Positions 34,385-42,711 of a stretch of DNA of 64,000 nucleotides are shown here, one piece after another (position 1 is the first letter of the stretch; every line of letters starts with the position of its first letter). The translations under genes were made by a program, and so were the position numbers. The stretch covers positions 1,240,001 to 1,304,000 of the forward strand of contig NZ_LR699554.1 of NCBI RefSeq assembly GCF_902459535.1, in the 5' to 3' direction. The notes beneath the pieces were generated by a model. That model was given only the letters and a program-made list of their open reading frames with translations, ran no database searches and was not told the origin of the DNA. Source of the DNA: Paraburkholderia dioscoreae (lineage in GTDB: Bacteria > Pseudomonadota > Gammaproteobacteria > Burkholderiales > Burkholderiaceae).

Positions 34385-35212
34385 TCAATAGTTCGGCGCA
34401 GGCATGGTCGTCGGCGCGTCCATTGCGACGCCGAACCATTTCTTCTGCAACGCGGCAAGGCGTCCGTCGTTATGCATTTTCACGAGCGCGGCGTTGAAGG
34501 CGTCGGCGAGCGGCTTGCTGTCCGCGTCTTTACGCAAACAGTAGGCGAAGTACACTTTGGCGCCGAACGGCGGCTGTACCACGGCGAATGTTTCCGGCCG
34601 CTGCTTGGCCACATACGCAATGTTGGTCATGGAGTTCGCCACCGCCACGATCCGGCCCGCGGCGAGATCGGCATAAGCCTGATTGTTGTCGACGTATTCG
34701 CGGATCTCAGGCGGCTTCGGCAACGTGGCAACGTAGGCCTTCAACTGGTCGAGCTGTGCCGAGCCCTTGCCGGCGCCGACCGTCTTGCCCGCGATATCCG
34801 ACGATTGCTTGAGCGACGAGTCGTTCGCGCGTTTGAGCAGCGCGTCGGTGGCGTCCGCGATCGGCAGCGTGTACGTGTAGCGCTCCATGCGCGCCTTGGT
34901 GACGGTGAGCGGGCCGCCCACCATGTCGAACTTGCCCGCTTCCAGTCCGGGCAGCACGCTCGGCCACGGCAAGTCGATAAAGCGCACCTTCACGCCCATT
35001 TCCTTGCCGACCTCGGCGAACAGATCCTTGTTGAAGCCCGCTTGCTGGCCGTTTTCAAGGAAGTCGAAAGGTGCGAACTGCATCTCGGTGCCGACCACCA
35101 GTTCGCCGGCTTTTTTCACTTTGGCGAGCTGGTCTTCCGCGTGGGCGGTGACGCTTGCCGCGCACAACGCCAGCATGACCAAACGACACTTCCAGCCTGC
35201 AAGGATGCTCAT
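34385..35212 (-). CDS. Second amino-acid ABC transporter, periplasmic binding protein
   Basis: A 275-residue type-II binding protein. The signal peptide ends near AHA-E (about 25). The ligand-site blocks GTEMQFAPFDFLENG, GFNKDLFAEVGKE, PWPSVLPGLEAGKFDMVGGPLT (its central part) and YVDNNQAYADLAAGR mark an amino-acid binding lobe. The ATG at 35212 has GGAG upstream. It is the first gene of the minus-strand arm, divergent from the oxygenase gene across a gap carrying two GTATATAC palindromes. Confidence 0.92.
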   Translation of the reverse strand: MSILAGWKCRLVMLALCAASVTAHAEDQLAKVKKAGELVVGTEMQFAPFDFLENGQQAGFNKDLFAEVGKEMGVKVRFIDLPWPSVLPGLEAGKFDMVGGPLTVTKARMERYTYTLPIADATDALLKRANDSSLKQSSDIAGKTVGAGKGSAQLDQLKAYVATLPKPPEIREYVDNNQAYADLAAGRIVAVANSMTNIAYVAKQRPETFAVVQPPFGAKVYFAYCLRKDADSKPLADAFNAALVKMHNDGRLAALQKKWFGVAMDAPTTMPAPNY

Positions 35213-35514
35213 GGGATTCTCCGGTTGGCAAAGCGGTGTCGCGCGAAGGTGGTGCACGAAAGCGGGTTCGGCGCGAGTCATGCGAGGCAGTATATACCGC
35301 AGTTTTCGCGCAAAATAAATAAACACGCGAGTAGAGAAAAGCCCTTATGCGAGGGGCTGACAAGCTGCTTGCGAGTGCGCTTTTGGCGGTATATACAACA
35401 GCAATGCGTGAGGCGGAAGGCGTCTTTCAACAGACGGTTCATGCGCCCGCCTCATGTGCGTCTTCATGTGCCTGTTTCATCAGTCGATTCAGCCGATCCT
35501 TCAGGAGCAATGCG
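35213..35514. promoter_or_regulatory. Divergent control region with two GTATATAC palindromes
   Basis: The 8-base palindrome GTATATAC occurs at 35290-35297 and 35389-35396. The flanks extend the match as inverted copies: GCGGTATATAC is found on opposite strands at the two sites. This is very close to the TGTATATACA core of HutC operators. One copy lies before each divergent transcription unit, so a single UTRA regulator could control both. No gene is visible in the gap. Confidence 0.55.
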
Positions 35515-36504
35515 ATGCCTGTGACCCGCATTCCGATCATCGATTTCGCCGGCGTTCGCGCGGGCGACCCGCAGGCTTTACAGCGCGTGGCGCAGGAAAT
35601 TCGTGAAGCGTGCACGACGATCGGCTTCTTCTACATCGTCAATCATGGCGTGCCGCAAGCGCTGATCGACGCCGCCGCGCAGGCGGCGCGCCGCTTCTTC
35701 GCGTTTCCGGTGGAGACCAAGCGGCGCGCGGCGGTCAATCACCGGCATCGCGGTTTCAATGCGCTCGGCGACGCGACCATGTACCAGGCCAAACGTCCCG
35801 ACTACAAGGAGTTCTTCAGCATCGGCCTCGAATTGCCGGAGGACGACCCCGACGTGCTGGCCGGTCAGGCGCTGCGCGGACCGAATAACTGGCCGGACTT
35901 CATGCCGGAGCTGCGTCCCGCGCTGTACGGTTACTATGAAGCGGTAGGGGCGTGCGGCGCCGATCTGCTGCGCGCGGTGGCGGTGAGCCTCGGCGTGGAG
36001 GAACAATTCTTCGCGCCGCGTTATACCAAACGGATGCAGCGCACGCAGATGGTCTACTATCCGCCGCAGCCGCCCCAATCGGACGAAGATCAGTTCGGTG
36101 TCGCGCCGCATACCGACTATGGCTGCATCACCTTGTTGTGGCAGGATCAGGTGGGTGGCCTGCAGGTGCGGGAAATCGCCAACGATACGTGGGTGGATGC
36201 ACCGCCGGTCGAAGGCAGCTTCGTGGTCAACGTCGGCGATCTACTCGCACGCTGGACCAACGACCGCTTCCGTTCCACCTTGCATCGCGTGATCAATGCG
36301 TCGGGGCGCGAGCGCTATTCGATCGCGACGTTTTATGATCCGACTTACGGTGCGCTGGTCGATCCGCGCGATCTCGGTACGAACGAAACCGACCTCAAGT
36401 ATCAGCCGGTCGCAGCGGGCGACTATATTCTCGGGCGTATCAACGACTCGATGGGCTATCGGAAGAAGCGCGCCGCCGAAGGCGCGCAAGGAACCCCTGC
36501 ATGA
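35515..36504 (+). CDS. 2-oxoglutarate/Fe(II)-dependent oxygenase, isopenicillin N synthase-like family
   Basis: A 329-residue oxygenase of the IPNS/plant-type dioxygenase family. It has an N-terminal DIOX_N region (TRIPIIDFAGV, FFYIVNHGVP), a facial triad in APHTDYG (about H199, D201) and LHRV (about H257), and a co-substrate Arg in RYSIATF. Such enzymes hydroxylate or oxidatively cleave small molecules. The ATG at 35515 follows AGGAG by eight bases. Its stop overlaps the next gene's start (ATGA), and the gene shares a control region with the amino-acid transporter, so a catabolic oxidation of the imported compound is likely. Confidence 0.9.
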   Translation: MPVTRIPIIDFAGVRAGDPQALQRVAQEIREACTTIGFFYIVNHGVPQALIDAAAQAARRFFAFPVETKRRAAVNHRHRGFNALGDATMYQAKRPDYKEFFSIGLELPEDDPDVLAGQALRGPNNWPDFMPELRPALYGYYEAVGACGADLLRAVAVSLGVEEQFFAPRYTKRMQRTQMVYYPPQPPQSDEDQFGVAPHTDYGCITLLWQDQVGGLQVREIANDTWVDAPPVEGSFVVNVGDLLARWTNDRFRSTLHRVINASGRERYSIATFYDPTYGALVDPRDLGTNETDLKYQPVAAGDYILGRINDSMGYRKKRAAEGAQGTPA

Positions 36505-37913
36505 CAGACAACAGTACCGCGCATCACGCAGCACCGCTTGGCGAAACACTCGATGCGCTGCGCGCCGCGCTCGGTGAAGACAGCGTACGCGTGGGCGAGC
36601 AGATCAGCGAACGCGCGATGACCGACTGGACACGCCACGAGCCGACGCGGCCCGCGGCATTGCTCCTGCCGCGCACCACGGAGCAGGTCTCGCGGGCACT
36701 GGCCATCTGTCACGCGGCCCATCAGCCGGTGGTGCCGCAAGGCGGCATGACCGGCCTCGCGGGCGGCGCGATTGCGCGTGCCACGGACATTGCGTTGTCG
36801 CTCGAACGGCTGGACGGCGTCGAAGAAGTGGACGCCGCTTCCGCCACGCTGACCGTGCGCGCCGGCACGACCTTGCAAGCCGCACAGGAAGCCGCCGCCG
36901 CAGCCGGCTTCGAACTCGCGCTCGATCTCGGCGCACGCGGTTCCTGCCAGATCGGCGGTAATCTCGCGACCAACGCGGGCGGCAACCGGGTGATCCAGTC
37001 GGGCACCGCGCGCGACCAGGTGCTCGGTCTCGAAGTGGTGCTGGCCAATGGCGACGTGTTGACGTCGCTCGGCAAGATGGTCAAGAACAATACCGGCTAT
37101 GACCTCAAACACTGGTTCATCGGCTCGGAGGGCACGCTTGGCGTGATCACGCGCGCCGTGTTGCGATTGCATCCGCCGCGTGCCGCGCGCCATACCGCGC
37201 TGGTTGCGCTCGACGGCTACGACGCCGCCGTGAACCTGCTGCGCCGTTTGTCCACGCGATTCGGCAACGATATCGGCGCGTTCGAAATCATGTGGCCGGA
37301 CTTCTACGACTTCGGAGTGAAGCTGACCGGCACGCGCTCACCGTTCGCCGACGGGCATCCGCTCTATGCATTGATCGAACACGCGAGCTTCGATTCGGAC
37401 GACGGCGGCGAGCGCTTTTCCGCCGCGCTGACCGCAGCGCTGGAGGCCGGCGCGATCCGCGACGCCGTGATCGCGCAGTCGGTGGCCGACGTGCGCGCGC
37501 TATGGGCGATTCGCGAATGCACGGCGGAGTTTCCGGTGCGGCTCGATGCGATCAACTTCGACGTGAGCCTGCCGATCGGCGAGATCGGCGCCTTCGTCGA
37601 CCGCTGCCGCGCGGCGCTCGATCAGCGCTGGCCGGGCAATGCGTCGTATTTCTTCGGGCATATTGGTGATTCGAATCTGCATGTCACCGTGGACGGACAT
37701 TCGATCCGCGGCGTCGATCATCATGCGGTGTACGCGTTCGTCTACGACATGCTCGGGCCGCTGCACGGTTCGGTGTCGGCGGAACACGGGATTGGTTTGC
37801 TCAAGCGCGAGTTCTTGCCGATTTCGCGCTCGCCGGCGGAGTTGGCTGCAATGGCCGCGATCAGACACGCGCTGGACCCGCACGGCATTCTGAATCCGGG
37901 CAAGCTGTTCTGA
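36501..37913 (+). CDS. FAD-linked oxidase, D-2-hydroxyacid dehydrogenase type (GlcD/D2HGDH-like)
   Basis: A 470-residue flavoprotein. The N-terminal PCMH-type FAD domain carries PQGGMTGLAGGA (about 75-86) and QIGGNLATNAGG. The C-terminal FAD-oxidase domain has GHIGDSNLHV, SAEHGIGLLKRE and the ending DPHGILNPGKLF. The family oxidises D-lactate, D-2-hydroxyglutarate or glycolate and passes electrons to acceptors other than O2. Its ATG overlaps the oxygenase stop by four bases, so the oxygenase product may be a 2-hydroxyacid; this is inference. Confidence 0.9.
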   Translation: MTDNSTAHHAAPLGETLDALRAALGEDSVRVGEQISERAMTDWTRHEPTRPAALLLPRTTEQVSRALAICHAAHQPVVPQGGMTGLAGGAIARATDIALSLERLDGVEEVDAASATLTVRAGTTLQAAQEAAAAAGFELALDLGARGSCQIGGNLATNAGGNRVIQSGTARDQVLGLEVVLANGDVLTSLGKMVKNNTGYDLKHWFIGSEGTLGVITRAVLRLHPPRAARHTALVALDGYDAAVNLLRRLSTRFGNDIGAFEIMWPDFYDFGVKLTGTRSPFADGHPLYALIEHASFDSDDGGERFSAALTAALEAGAIRDAVIAQSVADVRALWAIRECTAEFPVRLDAINFDVSLPIGEIGAFVDRCRAALDQRWPGNASYFFGHIGDSNLHVTVDGHSIRGVDHHAVYAFVYDMLGPLHGSVSAEHGIGLLKREFLPISRSPAELAAMAAIRHALDPHGILNPGKLF

Positions 37914-37957
37914 GCGGCCTGCGCCTGCGCGTGTGGTGACGGCGCGCCCGCTCTTCG

Positions 37958-40900
37958 TCAATGCGCGTCCAGATACTTCGCGATCACCGGATAGACATCC
38001 ACGGCGGCGTGTTTGCCGAAGATACAGTCGATGTGTCCATAGCCGGGAATGATGTGCCGCTCGTAGGGCTGCTCGGGGAAATGCCCGGTTAACAGATCGT
38101 AAGTGCGTAGCGTGCTTTCCGGCAGATAGGTTTCGTTCCTTTCCCCGTGAATGAAGCCGATTGGCCGGCGCATGCCTTCCAGCCCCTTCATGCCGTCCGC
38201 TCCGGCCAGATAGACGTCCTCGCCGGCTGCATCGACCACTTTACCGGCTCGCACCATCGCGGCGAGATGCTTGAATACCGAAACGTCGTGCACGCCGAGC
38301 AATTCCTGCAGGTTCGCATGAAGCGTCTCGTTGAGTTTTTCATGTTCGTAGAGCAGGCCGTACAGGAACGTTGCGCGGTGGCAGACCGGATTGCCGCAAC
38401 CCTCGTCGTGATCGAGCGGGTAGAACCTGAGCGCTTCATCGAGCAGGTTTTGCGGCCACGACTCGTGTTCGGTATAGGCGGTCAGGTCGCGCACGCCGAG
38501 ATGCTGCATGATGTCGGGAATATGCAGGCCGGCCTTGATCTTCTGCAACGTACCCGGCACGGGGTGCGCCGACACCTGCGAGATGACCGCCGAGCGCACG
38601 CCTTCAAGTCCGTACAGCAACGACATGCTCAACGCCAGGCCACCCATGCAGTGCCCCAGCGCCTGAATTTCCGGCGCACCGGTCAGTTCGCGGATTCTGG
38701 CGACCGCGGCCGGAATGTCCTCGCGCGCGACCTTGTCGACGTTGGTCGGCACGAGCACGCTCGGCATTTCGATGCTGACGCGCAGATCGACGAGCCACAC
38801 GTCGTAGCCTGATGCGCAAAGATATTCGACCATGTTGGTCGCGATCAGGTCGGTGGAGTAGATGCGGCTCGATACGCCGGAGCCGTGAATCAGCAGCACC
38901 GGGCGCGCGGCTTTGAGCGCGGGATCGAGGTAGCGTGTGAGCCTCAGCGTCGTGCCATCGGGCGTGTCGAAGAAGACCACCTGCGGCGCCGGCGCGCGCA
39001 GCGCGCGCTTCAGACGCGGCTCGGCCTTCGGGTCGTAGTACTGCAAGGGCGCGGCCACGCCGCCATATTCGGTGAACAGCACGCCCGCGAAAAACTTGCC
39101 GAATTTCAGGGTCCACTCGAGGCGGGTCTTTAGATCGGGCGCATGGGTGACTTCGAGCGTGCGTTGCTGCTTGAGGAAATTCTCGGGCGTGATGATGAGC
39201 GTCGCCTTGCCGAGCAGCGGTGCATCGGCTTGCGCCGATTCGCGAATCTCCGCGTAAAGCGTGTTGGTCTGCTCCCACAAATTGATCGGCGAGGTGCGCG
39301 TGATGATCTTTTGCCCGCTCAGATAGTACGTCTTGCCTTCGGTCGAATTGAGCGTCATGTGGTAATTCATGTTGCGCTCGTCCACGTCGGACTCATCGAC
39401 CACGAACAGATTGAAGGTGCCGTTGGAGATCGTCATAGGCTGCGAGGAGAGCGCGGGGCAGGTCAGCGTGCCGGCGGTTCGTGCCAGATGTTGCGGATTG
39501 CTGATCATATCGGCGAGATCTTCCGATTCGACCGTCAGCGTGAACTCGATCGGAATCGCGCCGACCTCGCCCGCCGCGACCGGCGTGTAGGTGCCGATCA
39601 TCGTTTCGGTGAACTGCAGACCGATCTTCTGCGGCGAGGACGGCGTCAACGACGACGACGCGAGCTCCGGCGTCGGCGCAGGCGGCAAGCTCGGCGCGGC
39701 GGCCGCGCCGTCGGCCGAGTCGGCGGTCACGGGATGCGTGGCCAGCAGCAGCTCGCAATTGCGTTCGGCCAGCGCGGAAATGGTGAGGAGCGGATTGACG
39801 CCGAGCGACATTGGCATGACGGCGCCGTCCATCACGTACAGACCGTCGTGCACCGCAGTGCCCGTGGCGCCGCTGAACACGCGGCCCATGTGGTCGACTA
39901 CGCCGTGCTCCGCGTCCTCGCCCATGCCGCAGCCGCCGAGCGGATGCACGGTGACGGTGCGGTTGCCGACAATGTCGGTGGAGATCGGATTGCGCAGGTA
40001 TTTGCCGCCGATCGGCACGGTGGCCTGCTTGAGCGCCTCCTCGACCACCTGAAAGATCGGCTGCTTGCCCGCGTTTTCCCACACGATGCGCGGCTGGCCT
40101 TTGTCGTCCACGTCGATCTGGCCGTTTTCGTCGTCATGCGCCATGACGAGGTAGCTTTGCGTGTGATTGAGCGCGCCGTGATAGGGGCCGCGCAGAAAGC
40201 TCTCGGACACCCGGGCGTCGTAAGCGATCTGTTCCGGCAACGAACGCGGCGCGACATCCACGCCTTCGAGCGGCGCGGCGGCGCCGAGCAGGCCGACGAG
40301 CGCCGCGCCCACCGGACCGGCCAGCGAGCCTTCCTCGATCACATAGCCGTCCCTTACGTTGGCCATATTGCGATGATCGATGAGGCCGGTAATGGTCGGC
40401 CCGACCGGCGGGATATCACCCGGCTCGTGCGAACCCCAGCCAACGCCGTTGATCACGGGCTCGGTGTTGTACGCAAAGGCGAGCACGTCGCCATTGCCGG
40501 TGAAATGCCTGCCGAGCATGCCGGAGACGCTCAACCCCTGATTGCGCGAGCGCAGCAGCAGTGCGGTCGAGCCGATCGTGCCGGCCGACACGATCACGAT
40601 ATCGGCGCTCACGAACAGATCGGGCGCGCCATAGCTTTCGCGGCCAAGGCTCACCAACTGGTAGCCCACGATCCATTTCCGCGTGGCCGCGTCGCGCCGG
40701 ACCGAATGGACGGCGGTTCCGGTGAAAATCTGCGCGCCGTGGGCCACGGCGTCGGGCAGATAGTTCATGTGAGTCGAATTCTTCGCGTCGTAATTGCAAC
40801 CCGAATTGCAGTCGCCGCAGCCGACGCAAGCCTTCTGCTCGACGCCCGCGGCGTTCACGCGGTCCTCGAAAGTGACGGTGATATCCGGGCGCGTGAAGCG

Positions 40901-41416
40901 GTCTTCCATGCCGAGCGCCCGCGCCGACTTTTCGAGCGCCTGCAGTTTCGGCAAGGCCGGATAATCCTCCGGCACCGGCGACGGTTGCAGCATCGCACGG
41001 GCAAGCGCATAGCCTTTGTCGCGCGCGGCCTTGTCGGCACGCAACGCGGCCGGCCAGCGTGCGTCGTCCCACAGGCGCGGGTCGGCTTCGAGCGCGACGT
41101 TCGCGTTGATCAGCGAGGTGCCGCCCAGACCGCAGCCGACTACCGCGTTCACGTCTTCGTTCACGTGCACTTCGAGCAATGCCAGCGGCGAGCCGATATG
41201 GGCCACCGCCGTGTTGTATTGCACCTGTGCGGCGCCCTGAAACGGCGTACGGGGAAATTCGCCGGCCATGAATTCGCGCCCGCGTTCGAGCACGCATACG
41301 CGGCGCCCGGCGCGCGCCATGCGGCACGCGGCAATCGCGCCGCCGTAGCCGGAACCCACCACGACCACGTCGTAATGCGATTGAATTGCGGTCACGGCGC
41401 TCGATAAGCGGTTCAT
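37958..41416 (-). CDS. GMC oxidoreductase fused to an alpha/beta hydrolase with a Cys nucleophile
   Basis: A 1152-residue two-enzyme protein. Residues 1-560: cholesterol-oxidase-like GMC flavoprotein with the FAD motif VVVGSGYGG (about 18-26), a cysteine cluster CVGCGDCNSGC near 195-205, and VHPLGGCGMG. A GMC-associated beta-rich region follows (about 600-800; FTETMIGTYT). Residues ~840-1152: alpha/beta hydrolase with LLIHGSG, nucleophile elbow LGHCMGG (about 918), an acidic residue near GFIHGERNE and His in GYGHIDCIFG. The nucleophile codon is TGC, so Cys replaces the usual Ser, as in PHA synthases. Sterol, lipid or polyester-like substrates are possible. I use the ATG at 41416 (GAGG eight bases upstream) over GTG at 41425. 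Confidence 0.9.
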   Translation of the reverse strand: MNRLSSAVTAIQSHYDVVVVGSGYGGAIAACRMARAGRRVCVLERGREFMAGEFPRTPFQGAAQVQYNTAVAHIGSPLALLEVHVNEDVNAVVGCGLGGTSLINANVALEADPRLWDDARWPAALRADKAARDKGYALARAMLQPSPVPEDYPALPKLQALEKSARALGMEDRFTRPDITVTFEDRVNAAGVEQKACVGCGDCNSGCNYDAKNSTHMNYLPDAVAHGAQIFTGTAVHSVRRDAATRKWIVGYQLVSLGRESYGAPDLFVSADIVIVSAGTIGSTALLLRSRNQGLSVSGMLGRHFTGNGDVLAFAYNTEPVINGVGWGSHEPGDIPPVGPTITGLIDHRNMANVRDGYVIEEGSLAGPVGAALVGLLGAAAPLEGVDVAPRSLPEQIAYDARVSESFLRGPYHGALNHTQSYLVMAHDDENGQIDVDDKGQPRIVWENAGKQPIFQVVEEALKQATVPIGGKYLRNPISTDIVGNRTVTVHPLGGCGMGEDAEHGVVDHMGRVFSGATGTAVHDGLYVMDGAVMPMSLGVNPLLTISALAERNCELLLATHPVTADSADGAAAAPSLPPAPTPELASSSLTPSSPQKIGLQFTETMIGTYTPVAAGEVGAIPIEFTLTVESEDLADMISNPQHLARTAGTLTCPALSSQPMTISNGTFNLFVVDESDVDERNMNYHMTLNSTEGKTYYLSGQKIITRTSPINLWEQTNTLYAEIRESAQADAPLLGKATLIITPENFLKQQRTLEVTHAPDLKTRLEWTLKFGKFFAGVLFTEYGGVAAPLQYYDPKAEPRLKRALRAPAPQVVFFDTPDGTTLRLTRYLDPALKAARPVLLIHGSGVSSRIYSTDLIATNMVEYLCASGYDVWLVDLRVSIEMPSVLVPTNVDKVAREDIPAAVARIRELTGAPEIQALGHCMGGLALSMSLLYGLEGVRSAVISQVSAHPVPGTLQKIKAGLHIPDIMQHLGVRDLTAYTEHESWPQNLLDEALRFYPLDHDEGCGNPVCHRATFLYGLLYEHEKLNETLHANLQELLGVHDVSVFKHLAAMVRAGKVVDAAGEDVYLAGADGMKGLEGMRRPIGFIHGERNETYLPESTLRTYDLLTGHFPEQPYERHIIPGYGHIDCIFGKHAAVDVYPVIAKYLDAH

Positions 41417-41620
41417 CACGACCACCTCGTCTGGAATGGAGTGCGGGGAAAGACAACCAGGACTTCGGAAGCAAGACGGCGTGCGGCGACGGCTTTTTTA
41501 TCCTAGGTGGTGCGCGCGAACAAAAAAAGGCGCATCGTACGTGGCGCACGACTCTGTTGTGCCGCATCCGCGGTCTCTTGAGACGGCGCGGCCGGCCGGC
41601 GCTCGCGTGGCCGCATGCTG

Positions 41621-42412
41621 TCAGGCGGCTGCTTCGTTCATTTCGCTGTCGCTCGATTCGGCGGCGAGCAGGTTCAGCGCGAGCAGAATAGCCGGGCGAT
41701 TGTCGACGTCGATCTCGATACCGAGCTCGTCCGCGAGCCAGCGGCCGATCTTGGTATTGGAAAAATCCTCGGCGCCGGCCGTCTTCTTCATGGTGACGCC
41801 GAGCTTGACGGCGCGATAGTGATAAGAGGGCACCCGATGCTGCGCTGCGACTGCAGAAAGACCGCCTTTGCCTTCCGAGCACCAGCCGAGGCTGCCGGCC
41901 AGCACGATCCGCTCCGGCTCGTCGAGGCTCTCGATAAAGGCGCGTGCCGAGAGCCGCACACGCTGTTCGTCGAGGCCGTATTGCAGCAGCACGCTTTCTA
42001 CCGGGTCTTCCAGCGCTTGCGCATGCAGATCGATTTCCTGCGCCATGCCTTCGTTTTCCATCGATACGTTGCGCTGATGGCCGGCGCTGCGCAGGCAGTC
42101 GATCAGATAGCGGCGGAAATACGCGCACAGTGCGTAGCCGTTGGATGGCGCGCTGTCGGCGCAGGCGCGGGTTTCCGTATGGCCGGGCGCGAGGCGCAGG
42201 ACTTTCGCGTAGATGAACTGGGCGACCAGTTCTTCCTTGTCCTCGCCGAGCGCCTGCAACTCGAGCGGGCGATAGGTCCGCAATGCCCGCTTGACCAGTT
42301 CGACCATCGACACCATTTCGTCGCCGGATAACCGGGTACGCCGGCGCCACAAATCCGGCAGAATCGCATCGTCGAGATTGCGGACGAACTCGTGGCTAGG
42401 AACTGCGCCCAT
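41621..42412 (-). CDS. Diverged sigma-70-like protein of unknown function
   Basis: A 263-residue protein. EDKEELVAQFIYAKVLRL and YALCAYFRRYLIDCLRS resemble sigma region 2, and SLDEPERIVLAGSLG...LSAVAAQHRVPSYHYRAVKLGVT resembles region 4 with a helix-turn-helix, but key aromatic residues of region 2 are poorly kept. I cannot name a family. The ATG at 42412 has GGAGG at six-base spacing; upstream open frame to 42772 enters the promoter of the divergent kinase. Placed between the GMC/hydrolase gene and a hybrid histidine kinase, it may direct transcription of the former. Confidence 0.55.
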   Translation of the reverse strand: MGAVPSHEFVRNLDDAILPDLWRRRTRLSGDEMVSMVELVKRALRTYRPLELQALGEDKEELVAQFIYAKVLRLAPGHTETRACADSAPSNGYALCAYFRRYLIDCLRSAGHQRNVSMENEGMAQEIDLHAQALEDPVESVLLQYGLDEQRVRLSARAFIESLDEPERIVLAGSLGWCSEGKGGLSAVAAQHRVPSYHYRAVKLGVTMKKTAGAEDFSNTKIGRWLADELGIEIDVDNRPAILLALNLLAAESSDSEMNEAAA

Positions 42413-42711
42413 GAAAACCTCCAGAAGGGGTAAGGCAACGAGCGCGGTGAGCCCGAACTGCAGGCGGGGTGTGGATGGTGGAGCTTTGAAGCCGCGCTGG
42501 AGAATGTGAGCCCAGTATGGTTTCCGGCGGCGGCTTCGCCTATATGGATTAAGTGGTAGCTGATGGGTAAACTGCCGGGTAAACCATCCGGAAAAATGCA
42601 TCTTATTCGTCTGAAGAGAAAGGGGTTGCGCCGGAGCTGTCCGGTGCACGGGACCAGAGCAGGCGCCGGAGCGCCAACTCCGATCGACGATCGACAACAG
42701 GAGACCGCGTA

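Noticed and set aside
39143..41407. A 754-codon open frame on the plus strand opposite the GMC-hydrolase gene
   Set aside because: It is antisense to a well-conserved gene in GC-rich DNA, is very rich in Arg and His, and resembles no family; a mirror of codon bias.
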